Part shown: one piece after another, positions 51,769 through 59,383 of the stretch
Layout of the letters: each line of letters opens with the position of its first letter
Position numbering within the stretch: position 1 is the first letter of the stretch
From: Anaerocolumna xylanovorans DSM 12503
GTDB lineage: Bacteria > Bacillota > Clostridia > Lachnospirales > Lachnospiraceae
Reading direction: 5' to 3'
DNA: 64,000 nt
NCBI RefSeq assembly: GCF_900143645.1
Contig: NZ_FRFD01000007.1
Coordinates: 62,001-126,000, forward strand
The notes under the pieces: generated by a model
Database searches by the model: none
What the model saw: only the letters and a program-made list of their open reading frames with translations
What the model was told of the DNA's origin: nothing
Translations under genes and position numbers: made by a program

Positions 51769-53934
51769 CTAATTTTCCGGAGTAAATGTTACGTTCCAGG
51801 AATTACCATATTCTTCATATACAACCCACTTACCGTTTTCCGATACTGCTCCCGGATCTCCTTCGCTAGCTTCTCGGCCTATAAACATGATTACCGTTGC
51901 GTCAGAACCGCTGCGGCTGCTTATGGAAATACTGATGGGGAAACTGTCATAGTCCTTATTTTCCTTCTGCAAGGTGGTAGTCTTACCGTCCTGTACCATC
52001 TGAATCAGTATGATACCGCTATCTCCCGGATAATCGAAAGGATTCTCATCAATGGTAACGGAACCGGTATAAGACTTAGGAGTATCATTTCCCTGGGGTC
52101 CTAAGCTAAGTACCAGGTCTACTGCTGACCCTTTCGTTACTTCCGAACCTCCCGTAGGTCCCTGGTTCATAACCTTTCCTTTTGCATAGGTATCGGAATA
52201 ATCCTTTGTAATATTTCCTGCTGCCAGGCCTTTTTCCTTTAACTTGGCTACGGCATCTGCCTTGCTAAGATTACGCACATCCGGAACCAATACGGTGGTA
52301 TCTTCGGGCCCCTTGCTTAGAAGTACGGTAATGGTATCGCCTTCTTTCACCAGGCTGCCCCTGATAGGCTCTGTAGAGATAACGCTGCCTTCCGCTACCG
52401 TATCATTATATTCTGAATTAAATTTCACTTTAAGTCCTTTATCTGTTAAGGTAGTTTCCGCCTCTTTTTGAGGATGGTTATACACATCCGGCAGCTCAAA
52501 GCTGTCAGGACCAAGGCTTACTACTAACCTCACTTCTCCGTCGCTGTCAATCTCTGCTCCCTTGGCAGGGTATTGCTCCATAACAATGCCTTTTGCATCC
52601 GTATCGGAGGCTTTTTCAGTTTTTATAATCTGCAAATCCTCTGATTTTTCTGCCAGCATCTTTTCAGCATCCGTCAGGGAATAACCAACTACGGAAGGCA
52701 TAATCACTGTCTGTACTTCTTCCTCTGTCGGTGTTGCCGTAGGTGTAGCCGTAGTCTCTACCGGGTTATTATTTTCCCCTTTATTATTAGGGAACAGGTG
52801 GAATATATTCACTGTAAAGAAGATAATCAAAGCCACCAGAATAATACCAACTATAATGGAGCCAATCAGTATGATTTTCTCTATTCTGGGGTCTACCTGG
52901 TCAATCTCTTCCTCATCATCCTTTACTTTTTTATTGAGATTTGTATTCGTATGTCTTAAATCAGGATTGGTATTTCCTTTTACCGTGTCAAAAGAACCGG
53001 TATTTCTGCCGGAATGAAAAGACGCATTTTTGATATGGCTGACTTCTTCTTCTGAAATTGTTATTGTGGGAGAATCTGTAGCAGCCGCTGCGGGTATTAC
53101 CACAAAATCCCCGTTGGGATTGGAGATAGAGCGTTTTAAGTCCGCAATAAGCTCTGAAGCAGAAAGATACCGTCTTTCCGGCTTTTTCTGCATACATTTC
53201 TGGACTATCTTTTCAACGCTTAAAGGAATGGAAGGGTCAATTTCCCTAAGAGGTATTGCTTCTCCCTGAATATGCAATAGGGCTACGGACACCGTATTAT
53301 CTCCGGCAAAGGGTACCTGTCCGGACAGCATTTCATACATCGTGATACCCAATGAATAAATGTCACTCTTTTCATCACTGTAGCCTCCTCTTGCCTGCTC
53401 CGGTGAAAGATAATGCACGGACCCCATAGCATTAGAGGTTATCGTATTGGAATTTGTCGCCTTTGCAATTCCAAAATCCGTAACCTTAACTTTTCCTTCC
53501 TTGGAAATGATAATATTCTGTGGTTTGATATCCCTGTGAATGATGTGGTTGTTATGAGCAGCTTCCATACCCATGGCTATCTGTATGGCAATTCCCACTG
53601 CTTCCTTAACCTCAAGCTTACCCTTTCGCTCAATAAAATGCTTCAAGGTTATTCCCTCAACTAATTCCATAACGATATAGTAAAGACCGTTGTCATCTCC
53701 TACATCATATACACTGACAATATTAGGGTGGGATAAGCCTGCCGCTGACTGTGCTTCTCCTCGGAATTTCTTTACAAAGTTCGTATCATCGCTGAACTCT
53801 GGTTTCAGTACCTTAATAGCTACATAGCGGTTCAGTCTGTGGCATTTTGCTTTATAAACATCTGCCATACCACCGGAACCAACTTTATCAATTATTTCGT
53901 ATCGGTCACTGATGTACATACCCGGTTTTAACAT
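51769..53934 (-). CDS. prkC: PrkC, PASTA serine/threonine kinase
   Basis: 721 residues. Kinase domain (about 10-270) with GSGGMADVYKAK, the VAIKVL lysine, HRDIKPQNII and DFGIAKA; a juxtamembrane part; membrane segment about 353-378; three PASTA domains (starting VIMPSVVGYSLTDAEKMLAE, FELPDVYNHPQKEAETTL and VLVPDVRNLSKADAVAKLKE); and an extra C-terminal domain of about 110 residues without a clear family. PrkC senses muropeptides and promotes spore germination in Bacillus. Its partner phosphatase gene lies 14 bp upstream. Confidence 0.97.
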   Translation of the reverse strand: MLKPGMYISDRYEIIDKVGSGGMADVYKAKCHRLNRYVAIKVLKPEFSDDTNFVKKFRGEAQSAAGLSHPNIVSVYDVGDDNGLYYIVMELVEGITLKHFIERKGKLEVKEAVGIAIQIAMGMEAAHNNHIIHRDIKPQNIIISKEGKVKVTDFGIAKATNSNTITSNAMGSVHYLSPEQARGGYSDEKSDIYSLGITMYEMLSGQVPFAGDNTVSVALLHIQGEAIPLREIDPSIPLSVEKIVQKCMQKKPERRYLSASELIADLKRSISNPNGDFVVIPAAAATDSPTITISEEEVSHIKNASFHSGRNTGSFDTVKGNTNPDLRHTNTNLNKKVKDDEEEIDQVDPRIEKIILIGSIIVGIILVALIIFFTVNIFHLFPNNKGENNNPVETTATPTATPTEEEVQTVIMPSVVGYSLTDAEKMLAEKSEDLQIIKTEKASDTDAKGIVMEQYPAKGAEIDSDGEVRLVVSLGPDSFELPDVYNHPQKEAETTLTDKGLKVKFNSEYNDTVAEGSVISTEPIRGSLVKEGDTITVLLSKGPEDTTVLVPDVRNLSKADAVAKLKEKGLAAGNITKDYSDTYAKGKVMNQGPTGGSEVTKGSAVDLVLSLGPQGNDTPKSYTGSVTIDENPFDYPGDSGIILIQMVQDGKTTTLQKENKDYDSFPISISISSRSGSDATVIMFIGREASEGDPGAVSENGKWVVYEEYGNSWNVTFTPEN

Positions 53935-53948
53935 GTTCTCACCTCTTC

Positions 53949-54674
53949 TTACATTTTTATCATAACGATAGATATATTGTCTTTTCCGCCATTATCATTG
54001 GCTCTTCCCACCAGTTTCCCGCAGGCACCTTCCAAATCATCCGGAAATTCATTCGTTATCTCCAGTATATCCTTATCATCCATCATATTGGAAAGCCCAT
54101 CGGAACACATTAGTATTATGTCTTCCTTATTAAGCTCTACCTCAAAGTAATCAGGCACAACCGTTTCACTGGCGCCAAGCGCTCTGGTAATAATATTTTT
54201 ATTGGGATGAAAGCGCATCTGCTCTCTTTCTATCTCCCCATTCTTTACCATTTCTTCCACCAGGGAATGATCTTCCGTTATCTGTTTTATTTCTTTGTTT
54301 CGTATCAGATACAGCCTGCTGTCACCTACATTGGCAACATAAAGGGTATTATTTAGAACAGTCGCTGCAACAAAAGTTGTACCCATACCATTTAGTTCTT
54401 GTCTGCTCTTTGCTTCTTCCAACAGCTTTTGATTGGTAACGGCAAGTGCCCGGGACATGGTACTAACCGGCAGACCTTCTCCTGCTGCTTTAATTGTTTC
54501 TGTAAAAACTTCTACACAGAACCTGGAAGCGTAATCCCCTGCATTGTGTCCTCCCATACCATCGGCAACTATAAATATATTTTCTAAATTACCTATATTT
54601 TCTTCTAGGGCATACACATAATCCTGATTGACAAGCCTGGTTTTTCCTGTATCTGTCATAGAAAATGATTTCAT
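53949..54674 (-). CDS. prpC: PrpC/Stp, PP2C-type protein phosphatase
   Basis: 241 residues from MKSFSMTDTGKTRLVNQDYV, with a strong AGGAGG site 7 bases upstream; a longer in-frame start is rejected. PP2C metal motifs: IVADGMGGHNAGDYAS, GDSRLYLIR, MCSDGLSNMMDD and GGKDNISIVMIKM. It removes phosphate from PrkC and its targets. Pairing with prkC is conserved. It follows rlmN by 28 bp. Confidence 0.96.
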   Translation of the reverse strand: MKSFSMTDTGKTRLVNQDYVYALEENIGNLENIFIVADGMGGHNAGDYASRFCVEVFTETIKAAGEGLPVSTMSRALAVTNQKLLEEAKSRQELNGMGTTFVAATVLNNTLYVANVGDSRLYLIRNKEIKQITEDHSLVEEMVKNGEIEREQMRFHPNKNIITRALGASETVVPDYFEVELNKEDIILMCSDGLSNMMDDKDILEITNEFPDDLEGACGKLVGRANDNGGKDNISIVMIKM

Positions 54675-54702
54675 GTCTGTACCTCCTAAAACTTCCAAAC
54701 TA

Positions 54703-55746
54703 TTACTCGGAAGTTTCTTCCATGTAACTTTTTCTTAATTGTCCGCAGGCAGCGTTGATATCTGTACCCATTTCTCTTCTAATAGTAACATTAATTCCGT
54801 ATTTTTCAAGTATTAATTTAAACTTCCTGACACTTTCAGTCTGGGATTGCCTGTAATCCCGCTCTTTTATAGGGTTAACGGGAATGAGATTTACATGGGC
54901 GTTCTTCCCTTTTAACAGAGCAGAAAGTTCTCTTGCCTGCTCCTTACTGTCGTTCTCTCCGGCTATGAGGCTGTACTCAAAAGTCATTCTTCTGCCCGTT
55001 TGTTCAAAATAATAATCACAGGCCTTAAGAACCTCTTCAATGGAGAACTTGTTGGCAATGGGCATAAGTTCTTTTCTGACAGTGTCATTGGAAGCATGAA
55101 GAGACAGGGCCAGGGTTATCTGAAACTTTTCTTCTGCCAGCTTTCTGATCTTGTCCGCAAGTCCGCAGGTAGATACGGTAATATTTCTCTGGCTGATATG
55201 AAGTCCGTTCTCATCCGTTAAAAGCCTGATAAAGGTTACAAGATTATCATAATTATCAAGAGGCTCTCCCGTACCCATAACCACCACATTGGAGATTCTC
55301 TCACCAGTAAGTTTTTGTACCAGATATACCTGGTTTAGCATTTCCGAGGCTGTGAGATTCCGTTCAAAGCCATTTAACGTTGAAGCACAGAAGCGGCAGC
55401 CCATCTTACAGCCTACCTGGGAGGATATACATATGCTGTTCCCGTGATGGTATTTCATAAGAACACATTCTAACAGATTGCCATCCTCAAGCTGGAATAA
55501 GAACTTTGCTGTTTCTCCTGTTTTCGATGTAAGAGTCTTTATTAACTTGAGTTCTTTAAGATCCGCTTGTTCCGTCAGAAAAGTCCTAAGGCTTTTAGGG
55601 ATATTGATCATCTCTTCACAGTCCTGAATAAGCTTAACATGAAGCCATTCATAAACCTGTGCAGCCCTGAAAGGCTTTTCGCCGGCAGCAATCAGATATT
55701 CCTCCAATTCCTTTTTATTGAAGGACTTTATATCCGTTTTACTCAT
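54703..55746 (-). CDS. rlmN: RlmN, radical SAM 23S rRNA m2A2503 methyltransferase
   Basis: 347 residues. Radical SAM cysteines in QVGCKMGCRFCAS (about 110-122); the substrate-side Cys is in TDINAACGQLRKSY near the C-terminus. Other marks are NVVVMGTGEPLDNYDN (148-163) and HASNDTVRKELMPIANKF. It methylates A2503 of 23S rRNA and A37 of some tRNAs. The ATG overlaps the rsmB end, and its ribosome site AAAGAGG lies within the rsmB coding sequence. Confidence 0.97.
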   Translation of the reverse strand: MSKTDIKSFNKKELEEYLIAAGEKPFRAAQVYEWLHVKLIQDCEEMINIPKSLRTFLTEQADLKELKLIKTLTSKTGETAKFLFQLEDGNLLECVLMKYHHGNSICISSQVGCKMGCRFCASTLNGFERNLTASEMLNQVYLVQKLTGERISNVVVMGTGEPLDNYDNLVTFIRLLTDENGLHISQRNITVSTCGLADKIRKLAEEKFQITLALSLHASNDTVRKELMPIANKFSIEEVLKACDYYFEQTGRRMTFEYSLIAGENDSKEQARELSALLKGKNAHVNLIPVNPIKERDYRQSQTESVRKFKLILEKYGINVTIRREMGTDINAACGQLRKSYMEETSE

Positions 55747-57139
55747 GAAACCTCTTTCCCGAATATCCGGCTTTTGACCCGATATTCCTTTTTAACCTCG
55801 CCATAAAGAAGCCGTCCGTATCATGAATCCCCGGAACCAGCTGAAGATAGCCTTTCTCCTTCGTCTCACCGGAAAGTTTTTGGGGAAGATAATCTTCCAG
55901 GCTCTGAAGACAGAAAGGATGATTTTCCATAAACCATTCTACATTCCCAAGATTTTCATCCCTGTTTACCGTGCAGGTACTATAGATCAAGGTACCGCCT
56001 TCCTTTACGTAACTGCTTACGACAGAAAGGATTTCTCTTTGCAGCTTAACAAGCTCCCCTTGTTTTTCCAAAGTCATATTGTATTTGATATCAGGCTTTT
56101 TTCCAATAACGCCAAGGCCGGAACAGGGCAGGTCTGCAATTACAATATCAGCCTTTGAGATACTGTCCTCATCCTTTATCCTGGCGTCCCATTTTACCGT
56201 TCTGATATTGTGAAAACCCATTCTCTCTATGTTTTCCTGTATCAGGGATACCTTATAATCTGTAACATCCCTGGTTTCTAACATGCCGGTGCCTTTTAGC
56301 AGCTCTGCCCCATGAAGAGCTTTTCCGCCCGGAGCCCCGCACACATCTATGATGTAATCCTTCTCTTTAATACCCGCAATGAGTCCGATCAACATGGAGC
56401 TCTCATCCTGTACTGTGAATCTTCCTTCTTTAAAGGCTTTTATGGAATCCAGACTTTCAAAACCCTGAATCTTAAGGGCACAGTCCAGATAGCTTCCCTC
56501 TTTTACCTCTATGCTGTCTTCCCTTAATCTGTCTGCAAGCTCCCCTGCCGTGTTCTTTGCCAGATTTACCCGTATGGTTGTGTGTTTTTTCTCCTCAAAT
56601 TGGGCTGTTAACATCTTCTTTACAGTCTCGTAGTCATATTCCTTAAGCCATTTTTCTATCATCCATTTTGGTGTGGAATAAAGAATACTCAAATACTCTT
56701 CTCTGTCCTTTTCTTCACCGGGCAATATATCCCCTCTGGAATCTCTTGCGATATTTCTTAATACGCCGTTCACAAAACCTGAGAGGCTTTTAAAACCTCT
56801 CTTTTCCGCCATCTTGACCGCTTCGTTGCAGACTGCGCTGTCCGGTACCTGATCCATGTATTTTAACTGATAAAGGGACATGCGAAGAAGGTTCCTGATA
56901 AAGGGTTTCATTTTTTCTACCCTGACTTTGGAATAGCTGTTTAAGATATAGTCAAGGGTAAGAAGCCTCTCTAAGGTTCCTTCCACCAATCTGGTGATGA
57001 AGCTTCTGTCCTGCTTTGTCAGGGTATTTTGCATTTTCAAGGTTTTATTTAGCAGAGTGTGGCTGAAATCTCCTTTTTCCAGAATCTCTAAAAGGATATC
57101 CAATGCCAGTTCTCTGGAAGATTTCTTTTTATCTGTCAC
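55739..57139 (-). CDS. rsmB: RsmB, 16S rRNA m5C967 methyltransferase
   Basis: 466 residues from a GTG preceded by GGAGGGAGAG; a TTG five codons upstream would place that site inside the protein. An N-terminal NusB-like domain (SRELALDILLEILEKGDFSH) and a methyltransferase domain with DVCGAPGGKALHGAELLKGT (SAM), DLPCSGLGVIGKKPDI and STCTVNRDEN with the catalytic Cys. The last about 16 residues are encoded by a hairpin-like sequence before rlmN. It methylates C967 in 16S rRNA. It overlaps the peptidase gene by 11 bp. Confidence 0.96.
   Translation of the reverse strand: MTDKKKSSRELALDILLEILEKGDFSHTLLNKTLKMQNTLTKQDRSFITRLVEGTLERLLTLDYILNSYSKVRVEKMKPFIRNLLRMSLYQLKYMDQVPDSAVCNEAVKMAEKRGFKSLSGFVNGVLRNIARDSRGDILPGEEKDREEYLSILYSTPKWMIEKWLKEYDYETVKKMLTAQFEEKKHTTIRVNLAKNTAGELADRLREDSIEVKEGSYLDCALKIQGFESLDSIKAFKEGRFTVQDESSMLIGLIAGIKEKDYIIDVCGAPGGKALHGAELLKGTGMLETRDVTDYKVSLIQENIERMGFHNIRTVKWDARIKDEDSISKADIVIADLPCSGLGVIGKKPDIKYNMTLEKQGELVKLQREILSVVSSYVKEGGTLIYSTCTVNRDENLGNVEWFMENHPFCLQSLEDYLPQKLSGETKEKGYLQLVPGIHDTDGFFMARLKRNIGSKAGYSGKRFHE
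55760..55788. repeat. Hairpin related to the two-hairpin element, variant G
   Basis: GAATATC (55761-55767) and GATATTC (55781-55787) form a 7 bp stem with a 13-base loop, followed on the minus strand by GGGAAAGAGG and the rlmN ATG. The same arm plus ribosome site is found before rsgA and murD. It lies within the 3' end of rsmB. Confidence 0.4.
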
Positions 57140-57833
57140 GGTCTCTCCCTCCAAACAGGATAAGCAGCCTTAAAAGCTGAAGAATAGCGGCGGCGGCTCC
57201 TGCTACATAGGTCAAGGCTGCCGCGCCAAGAACCTTTTTTGTAATATTTACTTCATCCCCGTAAAGAATTCCGGATTCATCCAGAATCTTTACCGCTCTC
57301 CTGGAAGCATTGAATTCTACCGGAAGTGTGACTATCTGAAATAAAACGGCAAAGGAAAACAAAAGTATTCCCGCATAAATCAGTGTCTGGGACATGCTTA
57401 GTATAATTCCGGCCACAATTAACGGCCAGGCTATTTTAGAACCGAAATTGGCAATGGGAAAAATAGCCGTACGCAGACGCAAGGGTATATAACTGTTCTG
57501 GTGCTGGATGGCGTGTCCGCATTCATGGGCGGCTACACCAATAGCCGCAACCGAAGTTACATCATATACAGCATCCGAGAGCCTTAAAACCTTCCCACGC
57601 GGATCATAATGATCCGTAAGGTTCCCGCTTATATGCTGAATTGAAACATCATATATACCAGCCGAATTTAATATTTTCTGCGCTGCCTGCGCACCGGTCA
57701 TACCGGATAAGCTTCGGACTCTGGAATATTTACGGAAGGTGGTATTTACTACCGCAGATGCTAAAAGAGTCAGAACCACACCAATAATAATTAATATATA
57801 TGTGGGATCAAAGGCATAATAGTATGGATACAT
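57129..57833 (-). CDS. YugP-like membrane zinc peptidase (PF04298-type)
   Basis: 234 residues. N-terminal membrane segment (10-30, PTYILIIIGVVLTLLASAVV region), then the zinc motif AAHECGHAIQHQ (HExxH, about 100-111), followed by two or three further membrane segments and an Ala-rich C-terminal helix. The family is widespread in Firmicutes between fmt and rsmB. The substrate is unknown; regulation of membrane proteins is only a guess. The stop overlaps rsmB. Confidence 0.92.
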   Translation of the reverse strand: MYPYYYAFDPTYILIIIGVVLTLLASAVVNTTFRKYSRVRSLSGMTGAQAAQKILNSAGIYDVSIQHISGNLTDHYDPRGKVLRLSDAVYDVTSVAAIGVAAHECGHAIQHQNSYIPLRLRTAIFPIANFGSKIAWPLIVAGIILSMSQTLIYAGILLFSFAVLFQIVTLPVEFNASRRAVKILDESGILYGDEVNITKKVLGAAALTYVAGAAAAILQLLRLLILFGGRDRDR

Positions 57834-57850
57834 TAAAAATCCTCCTTTTC

Positions 57851-58807
57851 TTATTGAAGCAAGGTTTTTACTTTCACTTCGTATCCCCTCAAAAAGTTTT
57901 CAGCTGTCATTCTTTTCTTTCCCTCAAGCTGCAATTCCTTCACTGCTAAAACGCCTTCTCCTGTCTGTATCAACAGAGCGTCTTTTTCAATTTCACGTAC
58001 TTCTCCAGGAAGTACTGCTTCTCCAGGAAATGCTTTTTCGGAATATGCAGCTTCCGAAATAACATCAGCATCCCAAATCTTAAGAATCTTTCCCTCTAAG
58101 GCCGTATAGGCACTGGGCCAGGGATTTAAGCCCCTGATCAATCTTTCAATCTTTTCTGCAGGCTGGTTAAAGTCAATATGCCCAATGGATTTATCAAGAA
58201 TCTTCGCATAGGAGGATTCTTCATCCTTTTGTTTTATCCTATTTGCCTTACCGGCTTCAATATCAGAAAGTGCCTGCAATAACAAAGGACCCGCAGCTTC
58301 TGCCAGCTTATCATGAAGGCTTCCAAAGGTTTCTTTCGGGTCAATGTTAACCTCTGCTTTACTTATCATGTCTCCGGTATCTAATCCCTCATCCATATGC
58401 ATAATGGTGATACCTGTCTTTTCTTCTCCCTCGATGATACTCCATTGAATGGGCGCTGCCCCCCTATATTTTGGAAGCAGGGATGCATGTACATTAATAC
58501 AGCCATACTTTGGAATCTCTAAGACAGCTTTGGGAAGAATCTGTCCAAAGGCCGCTACTACGATAACTTCCGGATTTAACTCCTTCAATACTTCTATAAA
58601 TTCAGGTTCCTTCACACGCCTTGGCTGATATACAGGAATGTCAAGGCTTAAAGCAAGCTCCTTGACAGGAGGATACTGTACTTGATTACCCCTTCCTTTG
58701 GGTTTATCCTGCTGGGTCACTGCCGCTATCATATGATGTCCGGCATCGTGCAGTGCTTTTAATACTACCGCTGCTATCTCCGGTGTTCCCATATAAACAA
58801 TATTCAT
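57851..58807 (-). CDS. fmt: Fmt, methionyl-tRNA formyltransferase
   Basis: 318 residues. Marks: MNIVYMGTPEIAAVVLKALH at the start, VTQQDKPKGRG (35-45), INVHASLLPKYRGAAPIQWS (about 104-123) with the catalytic Asn and His, and MHMDEGLDTGDMI with the catalytic Asp. It formylates initiator Met-tRNA. It follows def, its natural partner, by 15 bp. Confidence 0.98.
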   Translation of the reverse strand: MNIVYMGTPEIAAVVLKALHDAGHHMIAAVTQQDKPKGRGNQVQYPPVKELALSLDIPVYQPRRVKEPEFIEVLKELNPEVIVVAAFGQILPKAVLEIPKYGCINVHASLLPKYRGAAPIQWSIIEGEEKTGITIMHMDEGLDTGDMISKAEVNIDPKETFGSLHDKLAEAAGPLLLQALSDIEAGKANRIKQKDEESSYAKILDKSIGHIDFNQPAEKIERLIRGLNPWPSAYTALEGKILKIWDADVISEAAYSEKAFPGEAVLPGEVREIEKDALLIQTGEGVLAVKELQLEGKKRMTAENFLRGYEVKVKTLLQ

Positions 58808-58822
58808 AAGTTTGGTACTCCT

Positions 58823-59296
58823 TTATTCCTCACTGTTTGAATGAAGCTCTCCGATTACCTTATTGACATAAAGCTCACCGTTTAAGTGATCGATCTCATG
58901 GCACAGAGCTCTTGCTAAAAGCTCCGTCCCTTCTACGGTGATTTCTTCCATATTCTCATTCAGAGCCTTCACCTTTGCATAGTTGGGCCGCTTTACAACG
59001 CCGGACTTTCCGGGTACGCTAAGGCAGCCTTCCTCTCCAATCTGTTCTCCGTCTGTTTCAAGGATTTCCGGATTTATAAGAATGATAGGCGCATCATTCT
59101 CTTCCGATACATCAATTACTATAATCCTCTTTAAAATGCCTACCTGTGGAGCTGCAAGACCAACACCATAAGCATCGTACATTGTATCAAGCATATCCTG
59201 TATTAATGTCTTTATTTTCGGAGTCATTTCCGTTATCTCTTTTGCTCTCTTGTTTAAGATGGAATCTCCGATTGTTCTTATATTACGAATTGCCAT
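58823..59296 (-). CDS. def: Def, peptide deformylase
   Basis: 157 residues. The three motifs are GVGLAAPQVG (43-52), EEGCLSVPG (88-96) and HEIDHLNG (about 131-138), which hold the metal ligands Cys and two His and the catalytic Glu. It removes the formyl group from nascent proteins. Clear AAAGGAG site upstream. It is the first of def-fmt. Confidence 0.98.
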   Translation of the reverse strand: MAIRNIRTIGDSILNKRAKEITEMTPKIKTLIQDMLDTMYDAYGVGLAAPQVGILKRIIVIDVSEENDAPIILINPEILETDGEQIGEEGCLSVPGKSGVVKRPNYAKVKALNENMEEITVEGTELLARALCHEIDHLNGELYVNKVIGELHSNSEE

Positions 59297-59383
59297 TTAA
59301 ACTCCTTTCGAATACATAGCCAAAAAATTTATTTTTAATCTATGAAAAACATACGTTTATTTTACCTATTTTCAGACTGAAAA

